Shown here: piece after piece, positions 36,239 to 46,700 of the stretch | Layout: each line of letters opens with the position of its first letter | Position numbering within the stretch: the first letter of the stretch is position 1 | Assembly: GCF_014654725.1 (NCBI RefSeq) | Contig: NZ_JACVZV010000030.1 | Location: 163,923-227,922 of the forward strand | Length of the DNA: 64,000 bases | From: Vulcanococcus sp. Clear-D1 | Lineage (GTDB): Bacteria > Cyanobacteriota > Cyanobacteriia > PCC-6307 > Cyanobiaceae | Reading direction: 5' to 3' | Position numbers and translations under genes: made by a program | The notes under the pieces: model-generated | The model's database searches: none | Told to the model about the DNA's origin: nothing | What the model saw: the letters and a program-made list of their open reading frames with translations, nothing else

Positions 36239-36601
36239 TCAGACGGGTGGCCCCGCAGCCAAGAGCGGCTCAACCAGCACAGCAGTTCCGTAGCAAAGGA
36301 CTTCTGTGGCGCCCGTCGAGCCCGTCTCCACCGTGGAGCCGTCGTAGCGCATGCCGACGATGGCGTTGGCACCGAGTTGGCGGGCATGCTCCACCATCTC
36401 ATCGAAGGCCTGCTGACGCGTTTGCTCACACATGGCGGTGTAAGCGCCGATGCGGCCGCCGATCATGGTTTTCAGGCCACCCAGAAAGCCCTGCAGCAGC
36501 GTGGGGGAGCGCACCACAATGCCGCGCACCACACCGCGGCTTTCAAGAATGCGGTAGCCAGGCAGCTCAAACGTGGTGGTGACCGGCAGGGGACGAGCCA
36601 T
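36239..36601 (-). CDS. YbjQ/UPF0145 family protein
   Basis: 120 residues from ATG 36601 (MARPLPVTTTFELPGYRILES). Conserved family motifs are GVVRGIVVRSPT, LGGLKTMIGGRIGAYTAMCEQTRQQAF and ARQLGANAIVGMRYD. UPF0145 proteins form pentameric rings of unknown function and are widespread. The frame extends upstream, but the conserved start is here. Confidence 0.85.
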   Translation of the reverse strand: MARPLPVTTTFELPGYRILESRGVVRGIVVRSPTLLQGFLGGLKTMIGGRIGAYTAMCEQTRQQAFDEMVEHARQLGANAIVGMRYDGSTVETGSTGATEVLCYGTAVLVEPLLAAGPPV

Positions 36602-36672
36602 ACGACTTGATCGCTCCAGTGGCGCAAGGATCAAGCCCCAGCCTGGATCCGCCAACCCTTTCCCACCAACAT

Positions 36673-36948
36673 TCAATCGAGCGGGTGAGCCAATAACTGC
36701 TCTTCCACCGCTTCGCTGATGCCGTGATCGGAATACAGCGACGATGGAGGGAAGCGCAGATCCCGCAACCACTCCACCAGGAGGCGCCGATCCCGCATCG
36801 CCACCGACAAGGCCAGGAAGTCGCGCCCTAACAAGCCATCGAACTGGATCGTCTCCTGCAGATCGTCCAGCTCGATGCAAATGGCCCGGTAGAGGCAAAA
36901 GTCGCGCAGGCTGAGCTCAGCGAGGTGCCGACGGCGCGAAGGATCCAT
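36673..36948 (-). CDS. Hypothetical small protein
   Basis: 91 residues from ATG 36948 (MDPSRRRHLAELSLRDFCLYRAI). It is mostly alpha-helical in appearance with conserved-looking charged stretches (LVEWLRDLRFPPSSLYSDHG) and no membrane segment. I do not recognise a family. It is bounded by YbjQ on one side and a transposon remnant 79 bases away on the other. Confidence 0.5.
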   Translation of the reverse strand: MDPSRRRHLAELSLRDFCLYRAICIELDDLQETIQFDGLLGRDFLALSVAMRDRRLLVEWLRDLRFPPSSLYSDHGISEAVEEQLLAHPLD

Positions 36949-37026
36949 ACAGGACATCCTGCGCACATCGACAAGGGTCGACAGGCCAAAGCAGCACATT
37001 TGCAGCCCATCGACTGAAACTTAAAA

Positions 37027-37385
37027 GGGGCCTCCCAGCCCCCGTGGATCATTTGTCTCTAAGGTGTCACTTATGCAGCGTGAGACTGCCTTCCTGAGCC
37101 CTGCTACTCCATTCCTTGACAATGCGTTGACAACGGCGCCTGATGAAGCTGCTGGCCGATGGCATCCAGCTGCATGGAGGCATGGAATCGCCAGGCGTAT
37201 TCGTTGAGGTGACGGCCAAACCAGCGCAGTGCCATCGCCAAGTAGAGCGGGTCCTTGCTGCTGGCCAAGCTGATCCATGCGTGCTCGGCTCGCTTGAGCT
37301 CTGACATGCCTTGCTCTGCGGTCCGTGCAACGCAGGACTCAGGAGGCATGGAGCTGGTGGTGGTGGACTCGAGGGTCAGTCTGCC
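37027..37385 (-). mobile_element. Transposon remnant, copy 1 (end repeat plus transposase C-terminus)
   Basis: The first ~215 bases (37027 to about 37243) match 54319 to about 54535 in the same orientation, starting at the same GGGGCCTCCCAGCCCCC end. Both copies encode, on the minus strand, a C-terminal piece reading ALRWFGRHLNEYAWRFHAS. That resembles the end of IS1595/ISXO2-type transposases, a tentative family call. The remnant abuts the truncated mazG gene at about 37390. The two copies differ at scattered positions, so they are old or separately acquired. Confidence 0.6.
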
Positions 37386-37389
37386 GTGA

Positions 37390-37728
37390 CTGGCCGCGGC
37401 CGGCTTCAAGTGGGACGACATGGCCGGCGTGTGGGAGAAGGTGCATGAAGAGCTCAACGAGCTCAAGGAAGCCGTGGCCAGTGGCAACAAGGCCCACGCC
37501 CAGGAGGAACTCGGCGATGTGCTGTTCACCCTGGTGAACGTGGCCCGCTGGTGCGGCATCGACCCCGAAGCGGGTCTGGCTGGAACCAACCGCCGCTTCC
37601 TCGATCGCTTCTCCCGCGTGGAGGCGGGCCTCGGCGGCGACCTCCAGGGCCGCAGCATCCGCGAACTCGAAGGCCTATGGCAAAAGGCAAAGGCAGAGAT
37701 CCGAGCGGCTCAATCCTCTGACGGCTGA
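37390..37728 (+). pseudogene. mazG: MazG nucleoside triphosphate pyrophosphohydrolase, C-terminal fragment
   Basis: The frame after a TGA at 37387 reads LAAAGFKWDDMAGVWEKVHEELNE..., then QEELGDVLFTLVNVARWCGIDPE and a normal C-terminus. This is the second MazG domain with its EExxE...ExxD metal-binding pattern. Full MazG is about 260-280 residues; here only about 110 remain, and the N-terminal half is missing where the transposon remnant begins. An ATG at 37420 could start a 102-residue remnant, so some product may persist. The 3' end overlaps convergent arfB by 19 bases. Confidence 0.78.
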
Positions 37729-38156
37729 ATCCGCCCGCGCCGCTGCTGCTTCACAGCGCTGCGCTGCTTCTTGGCCGCCAAGCGCCGTTGCACCGAACCG
37801 CGCGTGGGTTTGGTGGGGCGCCGCGGCGGTGGCGGCGGCTTGATCGCCTCCTTGAGAAGCTCCACCAAACGCCGCTGCGCCTCCACACGGTTCTGCCACT
37901 GGGAGCGGTGCTCACTGGCCGCGATCACCAAACAGCCCTCCACCAGCCTGGCGCCAAGACGCTGCAGGGCCCGGGCCTTTAACGCCCGCGAGAAAGCCGT
38001 CGTCGCCCTCAGATCAAACAGCAGCTCCACCCGCGAATCGGTGGTGTTGACGTTTTGCCCGCCCGGCCCAGACGAGCGGGGAAAACGCCACCGCAGCTCG
38101 CTGGCGGTAATCAGCCCCGGTGAGCGCCCCGCCACTGGCACCTGCCAATCAACCAT
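37710..38156 (-). CDS. arfB: ArfB-type alternative ribosome rescue peptidyl-tRNA hydrolase
   Basis: 148 residues from ATG 38156. It contains the release-factor GGQ motif (RSSGPGGQNVNTTDSRVELLFDL) without codon-recognition domains, followed by EHRSQWQNRVEAQRRLVELL and a basic C-terminal tail (PPPPPRRPTKPTRGSVQRRLAAKK) that plugs the empty mRNA channel. It releases peptides from ribosomes stalled on non-stop mRNAs. Length and tail are typical of ArfB/YaeJ. Confidence 0.9.
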   Translation of the reverse strand: MVDWQVPVAGRSPGLITASELRWRFPRSSGPGGQNVNTTDSRVELLFDLRATTAFSRALKARALQRLGARLVEGCLVIAASEHRSQWQNRVEAQRRLVELLKEAIKPPPPPRRPTKPTRGSVQRRLAAKKQRSAVKQQRRGRIQPSED

Positions 38157-38208
38157 CGAAGGGGCACGCCGGGGATGCGCAATTCTGGAATGAATCGCCC
38201 CCGCGCCC

Positions 38209-38358
38209 ATGATCGAGACCGACTGGATTGATAAAATCTTCGACGGGGTGGGCTATGGCAAGGGCCTGCTGATTAATTGCTACTGGATGACAGCCGCTGG
38301 TGCCCTCACCCCAGCTCAAGCGCAAACCGATCGCCCGGAGAGCCTGGGAGCCCCTTGA
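38209..38358 (+). CDS. Small ORF of 49 codons (hypothetical)
   Basis: ATG-started frame MIETDWIDKIFDGVGYGKGL... ending ESLGAP. It is divergent from arfB with a 52-base gap and lies 114 bases before the oxygenase gene. It has one weakly hydrophobic stretch (LLINCYWMTAAGA). Nothing identifies a family. The 114 bases after it contain no further gene. Confidence 0.35.
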   Translation: MIETDWIDKIFDGVGYGKGLLINCYWMTAAGALTPAQAQTDRPESLGAP

Positions 38359-38472
38359 TGGTGTGGTGCAACAGATGCGAGCTCGAAAGGCTCTGGCGCT
38401 AGACCAAGGCTCAATTCGGGCTAGGAGGAGCTGCGAAACCGCCTAGCCTGAAGCAGGAGACTGTGATGAGCC

Positions 38473-39063
38473 ATGCAAGAACCGAGGATCCTTGAGCACA
38501 GCATCGGGTCCGACTTCATCGGCTGCTTCGAGACCAACCACCAGCCTCTGGCGCTGGAGCAGTTCTTCACATACCTGCAGACCAACGGCCTGATCGTGGA
38601 GCGCCAGCGGGGCCGCGAGGAGGTCCACGACCAACAGGCTCTGCTCAACCGGGTGGCGCCACGCTTTTATCAAGACCGGTTGATCGCACCGATTTATCAC
38701 CACTATTCGAGTCTCTGCGACCAGGCCCTGAAGCTCTACTTCGAGCGCTATCCCATTCTCAAATCAGGCCGTTATTTCCATCTCAACTGCAAGTTTCAAC
38801 GCACCAGACCGGGAGAGGGCTTTCACGAATGGCACTTCGAAAACGGTGGCGACAACGCTTATCGAAAACTGGTCACGATGCTTTACCTCAACAGCGTCGA
38901 AGAGGGTGGCGAAACCGAATTTCTTTATCTGCACAGACGCATTAAGCCGCTTCAGGGGCGACTGCTGATTTTCCCCGCCGCCTTCACCCATACCCACCGG
39001 GGCAACCCTCCCCTGCGTGGCGATAAATACATCCTCACCTCCTGGCTTGAAGAGTTCCCCTGA
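38473..39063 (+). CDS. 2-oxoglutarate/Fe(II)-dependent oxygenase (prolyl-4-hydroxylase-like)
   Basis: 196 residues. A likely double-stranded beta-helix core has metal ligands in GFHEWHFENGG (H-x-E/D pair) and the distal His in FPAAFTHTHRGNPP, with a downstream basic residue (GDKYILTSW) to bind 2-oxoglutarate. YRKLVTMLYLNSVEEGGETEF is the usual P4H-type core strand. It probably hydroxylates an amino-acid side chain. It overlaps the TPR gene by up to 47 bases and precedes the giant surface-protein gene, so the substrate may be that protein or its modification. Confidence 0.8.
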   Translation: MQEPRILEHSIGSDFIGCFETNHQPLALEQFFTYLQTNGLIVERQRGREEVHDQQALLNRVAPRFYQDRLIAPIYHHYSSLCDQALKLYFERYPILKSGRYFHLNCKFQRTRPGEGFHEWHFENGGDNAYRKLVTMLYLNSVEEGGETEFLYLHRRIKPLQGRLLIFPAAFTHTHRGNPPLRGDKYILTSWLEEFP

Positions 39064-40564
39064 CAGCGAATCCCCCGCGGCAGCCTCAACCCCTGCAGCA
39101 ACGCAGGCGGTGATGCGCGCCGCGATGGAACGCGGCGACTGGCAGACAGCGATCCAGGCAGGCCAGAGCTGGCGTGAGCAGGGCGGCCGCGACTGGCGGC
39201 TCACCCTCAATCTGGCCCTTTGCGGCTGCCGTGCGCACCAGGGTCCCGAACAACACTGGCTGGCGCTGGCAGAGGAGGCCCTCCAGAACAGCCACCACCA
39301 CCCCCATGCACGCCTCGCTGCAGCCGAGATCGCTGCCGGCAGCGGCCAATGGGAAGCGGGCCTGGAGCTGCTCAAAGGACTGCAGCCACCACTGCCCGCA
39401 ACAGCCCTGCAACTGCGCAGCGCGCTGCTCGCCAAGCTCAACCGCAGCGACGAAGCCCTCGCCCTGCTGCTGCAGATTGCAGCGGCCGACCGCGACTGGC
39501 GCTGGACCATGGCGCTGGCTGCGGTGCATGTGCACAGCAGCAACTGGAGTGCCGCTGAGCAGCTCTACCGCGCTGTACTGCAGCAACGCCCCCGGCAGCG
39601 GGAAGCCCACCTCAACCTGGCTCTCGCCCTGCTGAGCCAGCGCCGCTGCGCTGAGGCCTGGCCCCATTACGAATGGCGCAGCAGCAATCCCAGGCTCCGG
39701 CCAGACGGCAGCCCCAGACCCCTGCCGCCTTTGGAGGAGCTAGCGCAACACCACGTGATCGTGCAGGGCGAACAAGGCGTGGGGGATCAGATCATGGCCA
39801 GCCGCTACCTGCCGCCCCTGGCAGCTGCCTGCCCCAGGTTGCGGGTGGAGCCGGCGCCCCGGCTGGCCGGCCTGCTACGGCGTCAGCTGCCGCCCCATGT
39901 GAGCGTGGCAACCGGCAGCCAAGCGCGCGGCGACGATGCGGTGGTGATCGGCAGTGGCAGTCTGGCCATGCTGCTATGGCCTTGCCTGGGAATGGCCGCA
40001 GCGGGGAGCCAAGGCTATCTGAAGGCCGAGCCCCAGCGAGTGGCGCACTGGCGGTCCAAGCTTGCAAAGATGCCACCGGGCTTGCGCCTGGGCCTGGGCT
40101 GGCTTGGCGGCGCCAGCGGGTCCGAACGGCGTGAGCGCAGTCTCTCACCCACGGAGCTCAAGCAGCTGGGCGCCTGGCCCGGGGTGCAGTGGCTCGACTT
40201 GCAGTACCTGCCCAGCGGCGATAGCCACTGGACCCAGCTCAGTCGCGATGCAGGTTTGCACCGGCTCGGAGAGCCCGGCCATGACCTTGACGACGCCTTG
40301 GCCCTGATCGCCGCCCTCGATGGAGTCGTCACGACGCGCCAAACCGTGGCCCACCTGGCCGGGGCCCTGGGCCAAACAGGCCAGGTGCTGGTTCCTGCCC
40401 GGCCCGAATGGCGCTACTGGGGCGACGGCATCCGCTGGGCCTGGTATCCCACGCTCGAGCTCCTCCAGCAATCCCAACGGGGGAGCTGGACAGAGATGCT
40501 GGAGCAGGCCGCACAGCGCTGGCTGGCGCCGCCTCAGAACGCAGCCAACAAAAACCGAGATTGA
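39017..40564 (+). CDS. TPR protein with glycosyltransferase-like C-terminal domain
   Basis: Up to 515 residues. Residues about 25-215 are helical repeats of TPR type (GDWQTAIQAGQSW, GQWEAGLELLKGL, NRSDEALALLLQIA, SNWSAAEQLYRAVLQQRP, EAHLNLALALLSQRRCAEAW). The C-terminal 270 residues (VIVQGEQGVGDQIMASRYLPPL, RLGLGWLGGASGSERRERS, HDLDDALALIAALDGVVTTRQTVAHLAGALG) match the ADP-heptose/O-GlcNAc-transferase-like module that follows TPRs in many cyanobacterial proteins. The GTG at 39017 overlaps the oxygenase; GTG 39110 and ATG 39113 are later alternatives. A role in glycosylating the adjacent surface protein is plausible but inferred. Confidence 0.75.
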   Translation: MAINTSSPPGLKSSPDSESPAAASTPAATQAVMRAAMERGDWQTAIQAGQSWREQGGRDWRLTLNLALCGCRAHQGPEQHWLALAEEALQNSHHHPHARLAAAEIAAGSGQWEAGLELLKGLQPPLPATALQLRSALLAKLNRSDEALALLLQIAAADRDWRWTMALAAVHVHSSNWSAAEQLYRAVLQQRPRQREAHLNLALALLSQRRCAEAWPHYEWRSSNPRLRPDGSPRPLPPLEELAQHHVIVQGEQGVGDQIMASRYLPPLAAACPRLRVEPAPRLAGLLRRQLPPHVSVATGSQARGDDAVVIGSGSLAMLLWPCLGMAAAGSQGYLKAEPQRVAHWRSKLAKMPPGLRLGLGWLGGASGSERRERSLSPTELKQLGAWPGVQWLDLQYLPSGDSHWTQLSRDAGLHRLGEPGHDLDDALALIAALDGVVTTRQTVAHLAGALGQTGQVLVPARPEWRYWGDGIRWAWYPTLELLQQSQRGSWTEMLEQAAQRWLAPPQNAANKNRD

Positions 40565-40794
40565 CGCAGCAGGCGCTGGTGAGCGAGGCGATGCAAAGGC
40601 CAGGACACAGGAGTTGTCAACTGGAACAGCGCGACCCCATCAGCCCTATCCACAACCCACTCAGTTCGGATCCATTTCTATCAGTAACGGAAACTTCAGC
40701 CCTGCTAGCCAACAAGCAGGAACCCAGCGTCCAAGAACTTGGCCGATCTGAGTCTTAGGCCACACAATGGGAGAACGCAAACGCACCGTTCCCC

Positions 40795-43700
40795 ATGGGA
40801 GTCAACACCGGCAATGCCAGGCCCTATTGGGGCAATGGCCACTACTACGCCTTCACCCAAGAAACCGCCAAATGGCACGACGGTCGCGACCGCTCACAAG
40901 CCCAAGTGCTGAATGGGCTCAATGGCTACCTAGCAACGATTACATCGAGCGGCGAAAACGACTTCATCAAACAATATTCTTTTGGCGGCAGAGCCATCCC
41001 CGGAACCGGCTTTATTGCAGGCACTGACGATAACGCGCAGGGGACGTCGGAAAGCAATTGGATCTGGAAAGCTCCTGGCTCAGCCGAAGATGGCGTGAGA
41101 TTCAGATCCGGATCCACCAACACTGGCTATGCCAACTGGAACGGCGGTGAACCGAACAATAAAGACAACGAAGATTTCATGGTAATCTATAACACAGGCT
41201 ACTGGAACGATGACGACCCAGATAACAATAGCGGTGGCGGCTATGTCACTGAATGGGGCAAGAGCGGCGTCGAGTTCACGGCAGGCTTTACGGCTCTGAA
41301 TACCAACAACTATACTGACTATATTGCAAATGGCTATGAGAATGGCTCGGCGCTGCCGAAAATGACGATCACCTTTGATCGTTTCGTGCCCGACGACTAT
41401 GTCGATATTCGCAACTCAACCGCCCTAATTGACATTCCGATCACCTTCGGCGGCACAGCCGTACTTAACACCGATTACACTATTTCACTAACAAGTAGTG
41501 GCAACAGCAGCATTAGCAACGGCATATTATATGTCAAAAATACTCAATCGGTCACGCTCAACTTCAACCCGATCAACAACAACACCTGGCAGGCCCCTCG
41601 CACAATCACGGCCACGTTGGGTGCAGATGGAAGCGAGGGAATCTACGGGCTCACGAGCACCACTGGAAGTCAGGTCTGGTTGTTTGATGATGAGCCACTC
41701 TTAAGCCTGGGACAAGGCACCTACAAATTCATCCGCGCCCCGTACATTTACACCTCGAGCACCAACACTCTGCCGGCCAACAGTAGCGATCTCAGCACCA
41801 ACGCCGACGTGCTGGTGTTTGACAGCGATGGCATTTACGAAACAGACACAAGCTTCAATGCAGCCGGTCTTTATGACACGTTCGCGATTCGCTGGGAAAC
41901 ATACATTCGCATTCCCGAAACCGGTAATTACGTGTTTCGCTGCACGAGTGATGAAGGCAGAAAACTGACGGTCAAACGCAACGACAGCAACGGAACCGTT
42001 CTTGACAGCTTCAGCAACTGGGTCCTCACTGGCACCAGCAGCAGTAGCACAAAAAACATCAGCCTCAACAAAGGGGATGTGGTATGGATTCAATACGATT
42101 ATTTTGAAAATTACGGCGGCGCCACTGCAGGACTCTACTGGGACCGCCCCAATGGCAGCGGCGGAACAATCAGCAATGAGCTCGTACCGGCGAGTGCCAT
42201 GTTTTTGTCCAAAGAACTGGCACAGGGCGTAAACCGCAGCGAACCCAGCAGCGACCAGACCAGTCTTGGCTTCCAGTTGTTCGCCAACAAAAACAGCAAT
42301 GCCCTCGACGTCAAACTCAGCTCCAGCTCAGAGTCAGCGAACACCACAGCCAATAGCACCCTGGCACAACGGCGTACCGCCAGCACAAAAGTTGGTGATG
42401 ACTACGCCCTGATCAGCAGCAATGCCGTTGTCAGCAGCGATCTCATCGGCCTCAACGGCGTGGTCAATGGCGCCAGGCTGTCGAGCTTCGGGCAAGTGGC
42501 TAACGCGGCGACAATGAGCCGTGATACCGCCACCAGCGCTTCGCCGGTGAATGGAGTCCCTCTGCGAATGGTGGTCAGCAACAATGACCCATATCTAGTG
42601 ACATATAACAGCAGTACCTGGAATGTTGCCGAGGCAAAGCAAGGTGAGACCTGGACGTTGAGCGTCTATGCGAAGGCAGACCGCTCAACCACAGGTCAAC
42701 TTTTCATTTTTGAAGCCAACGAAAACGGCGCTTACACAAAAGCACCGGCAACCACCATTCAAATTGGCACAGATTGGCAGCGCTACTCCTTCAGCTATAC
42801 GTTTGCCGATCCTGCAAGTCGTTATATCCAAGTCAGGCTGGATGGCCCTGATAGTGGCGGCACAAATACAGTGATTTGGTGGGATGGCGTACAACTCGAA
42901 AAATCAAATCAGGCCAGTACCTTCACAACCGCATCAAGCGTTAATCGCTTTGCTGGCAAATTCAATCCACTGGATCTCTACAACGCAGGAGTTGGAACAA
43001 CACAATGGACACCGAATCAAACACCTAGCTCCCTAAAAAACTATCGAGACTTTGACCTCACCACCTACCGAGACGACTACGCCGAAGGCACTGAATCTGT
43101 CACGCTCAACCTGATCGAAAGCACGGGTTATGGCGTAGACAATAAGAGCCAAACTCTAACCATCGGCAGCAACGGACCGGTACTGTCGATTCGAGCGGGC
43201 CAAAATCCAACCGAAGGAGGCAGCAAAGAAAGCGATCTGGGCTGGTTCACCATCACGTCGAACGTACCCATTCCCAAAGATTTATTTAAAGTCCGCTATG
43301 CGATTTCGGGCGGCACAGCAATTCGCGGCATTGACTACACGGCACCACAGGCAACGCTGACGACGGCAAATTTCAAAGCGGAAGACATCGTGGTGATGTC
43401 GCAAAATTCCACAGAAGCCAAGATCTATATTGCAGCCATCGCCGACGCCATTCGCGAGGGAACAGAAACGGTTACAGTCAAGTTGGTTCAGGATCTGACC
43501 ACAGACGACAAAGGTTTCAGCAACTATAACTATAGTATTGATGCAGTTAACAACCAGGCCACACTTAATATCACAGACAGCAATGCTTACATCCCGGCAG
43601 TTGTTGTTACACCGGCCGATCGCACTGGTAGCAAAACAGTTCGTGCACTCTTGGTCAATGGTCAGCAACAGGGCAGCTTTGATGTCCATCTCACAAGCCA

Positions 43701-46700
43701 ACCCCAAAGCACAGTCACGCTGAACCTCAGCACAACCAGCGGCACCCTCTCCACCAAACAGCTGACCTTCAGCAGCAGCAATTGGAGCAGCCCCCAGAGG
43801 GTCACCCTGAACGATCAACGCACCGATCAGGACACCACGGTTTCGATCACCAGCACTAGCAGCGACAGCTACTACTCCAACCTGAAGGCCAGCCAGCGTC
43901 TGATTCCATCTAACTGGTCAACGGAACTGGATCTGACCCTCTGGGAGGGCGGAGCCCTGGTACCGATTCAACCGGCAGCAGGTGTGATAGCCATCGATGG
44001 CAGTGAAGACGCCAACAGCCGCCTTGGCTTCAAGCTGACTCTGGGGGCACCGGTGATCGACACCCCCGTTGAGCTCCTCTATCAGTTGACAGCATCCAAT
44101 GGTTTTGTGCTGTCGGATTCAGGCGATGCCATTCACCAACCCGATGCCACCTACAAACCGCTGGTGCTGCAGAACACAAGCACCAGCGGCGGCAATGCCT
44201 ATGCCGAAGTCAGCGGGCTGACCACCGTCAGCAACGAACGCGAATTCAGCGCTCAGGCCTGGGTCCGCCGCGATGCCGTCACGACGTCGGCAGGAATCCT
44301 GGAATTCAGCGACAGCAATAACAGCAACTTAATCAAACTCGGTTTCTCGGGGTCGACCAATCAGCCTCAGCTGGAGATCCGCGATTCAGCAGGTGCTGTG
44401 CTGATCAACCTGATCGCCGAGAGCGCCGTTGCCCTGGCCGAATGGAACCATCTTGCATTCAACGTCGACAGGCATGGTGTAGCCAGTCTTTACCTCAACG
44501 GCGAGCTGGCCAAGCGCGGTCATTTGTCGAATCCATCCGCACTGGTATCCAAAGCACGCAGCCTCAATTCGTTCGGACGGAGCGTGTCCAGCTCGAGCAG
44601 CAATAGCACGTCCGGGTTTCTCAATGGCGCAATCCGCAACGTAGGCATCTGGAATGCCTCGCGCAGTCAAGAACAGATCAAGGCGTCGATGCTCGACGCA
44701 GCTCTGAGCGGCACTGGACTCGTCGGGGCTTGGCCTCTGAACAACTCAACGAGCAATGGAGTCGCGGGTGCAGCATCGGCTGTCCTGAAAAACGGCTCGA
44801 GCAACACAGCCAGCTTTGCCAGCACCCCCTTCTACGGAATTCAGATTCCTGTCGATGCCTCGCGTGTCAGCTTGCCGATTGTGCCAATCGATGATCTCAG
44901 CGCTGAAGGCAGCGAATCACTGACCCTGACCTTGATCGACAGCGGCCGCTACAGCGTGGGCGGCAGTTCTGGAACAGCCACGGCTGTGCTCGACGACAAC
45001 GACGAAGCTGACGTGCTGTTTCTTGCCGCCACCGAACGGGGTAGTGATGGCAGCGGAGACGGCTGGACAGTAAGCAATCAGTTTCGCGTCGAAGAAGCGG
45101 ATCCCACACCCGTACCCATGGGCATCCGCCTGGGCAGCAAACCCAGTGCAAACGTGACACTGTCGCTCAACACCAGTTCCTTCAGCAGCAAGGAACTCAA
45201 GGTGACGGGCAGTAACAACGCCACCAGTGTGCAGCTGACCTTCACACCCGATACCTGGGACCAGGTGCAACAGGTTCAGATCCAGGGTGTGGACGACAAC
45301 AATGACGACAACGACATCAGCCAGTGGGTGTCATTTAACGTCAGTAGCAATGACGCCATCTATGCCGGGCTGGCGCCAGGGGTGACGGTAGTCACCGTCG
45401 ACGACGACGCCACAACAGCCAATGAAGCCCTAGCGAGTGAGCAAAATTCATCGGCGCCGTTGGCGCAGCTATCACTACCGTCGCTAAGCAGTATCGGCGA
45501 AGCCGGCAAAGCAAGTTTCACCATCTCCCTACCGTCGGCTGCATCGGTCGACACCTTGGTGTTTGCGGATCTCGACCTCCGGCTGAGTGATATCGCAACC
45601 AATGACATCACTCTCTCTATCGACAATAGTTCGCAATCGATGGCTGGGCTGAGACGCTTTGACACCACGTCAGGGAGCAGCTCAGAAACCATAAAGCTGG
45701 ACAAGGATGGCATCAATGAAACCAGCACGAGTTTCTCAAGCAACAACCAAAATGGGTCCTTTACCAGCACGTGGTCAGGATATGTACGTATTCAAGAAAG
45801 CGGCTGGTATACCTTCAGCGTTCCAGTTCAGGGTGGAGTGCGGCTAAGCCTCGATGGCAAGACGGTGATCGATAAATATTTTGACTCGAAGAGTACTTGG
45901 AATGCAGATACCATCCAACTAGAGCAGGGAGATTATGTAGCCGTCAAACTGGATTACAGTTCCTTCAACACGTCAAGCCCGAGTGTATCCCTGCGCTGGA
46001 CCCGGCCTGGCAATGGGGGGGCTGGAACGGTCGATGAAGTGATTCCCAGCTCAGCCTTCAGCCTTACTGATGGCTTCAGTCTGCTGATACCTCAGGGAAG
46101 CAGCAGTGCCAGCTTCAACGTCACAGGATTGCAAGACTCGCGCGATGAGCATGACGAAACCATTGCCATCTCGCTGCTCGCAGCCCGTGGCGTAGAACTG
46201 CTGATCAACGAACAGAGCACATCCTCCTCGGGCCGCCAAGTGCTGCAGGCCAGTCTCAACACCACCGATCGTGAGTCGATCACATTGCCAGCCGGAACGG
46301 TGCTCAATCTGGGTGAGAACCTAACTAGCACAGCTTCCCAGAGCGATACGATCGCCTCATTTACCCTCGACAGCGCGACAACGGTTTATCGCGATCGTGT
46401 CGCCAGCCTCAGCGGAGAATTGAGCTGGACGAGTTATGGGCAAACCACCAACTACAACACGTCAGTTAGTGGATTGGTTGCAGGCTATGGCGGAGACCGC
46501 TACCAGGTCGCCGATCCCAGCGTCTCGCTCACTCTGGCCGCGCCGCTGAACGCCGACAGCACGGGATCGCAATCCTACAAAACTAGCTTCACTCTGGATG
46601 CAACCAACCGTGGCACGGTGGATTTACCTGCCGGCACAACACTCACCTACACCGAACCCAACACTGACAAGAGCGTTGTATTGCAGCTGAGCAACACACT

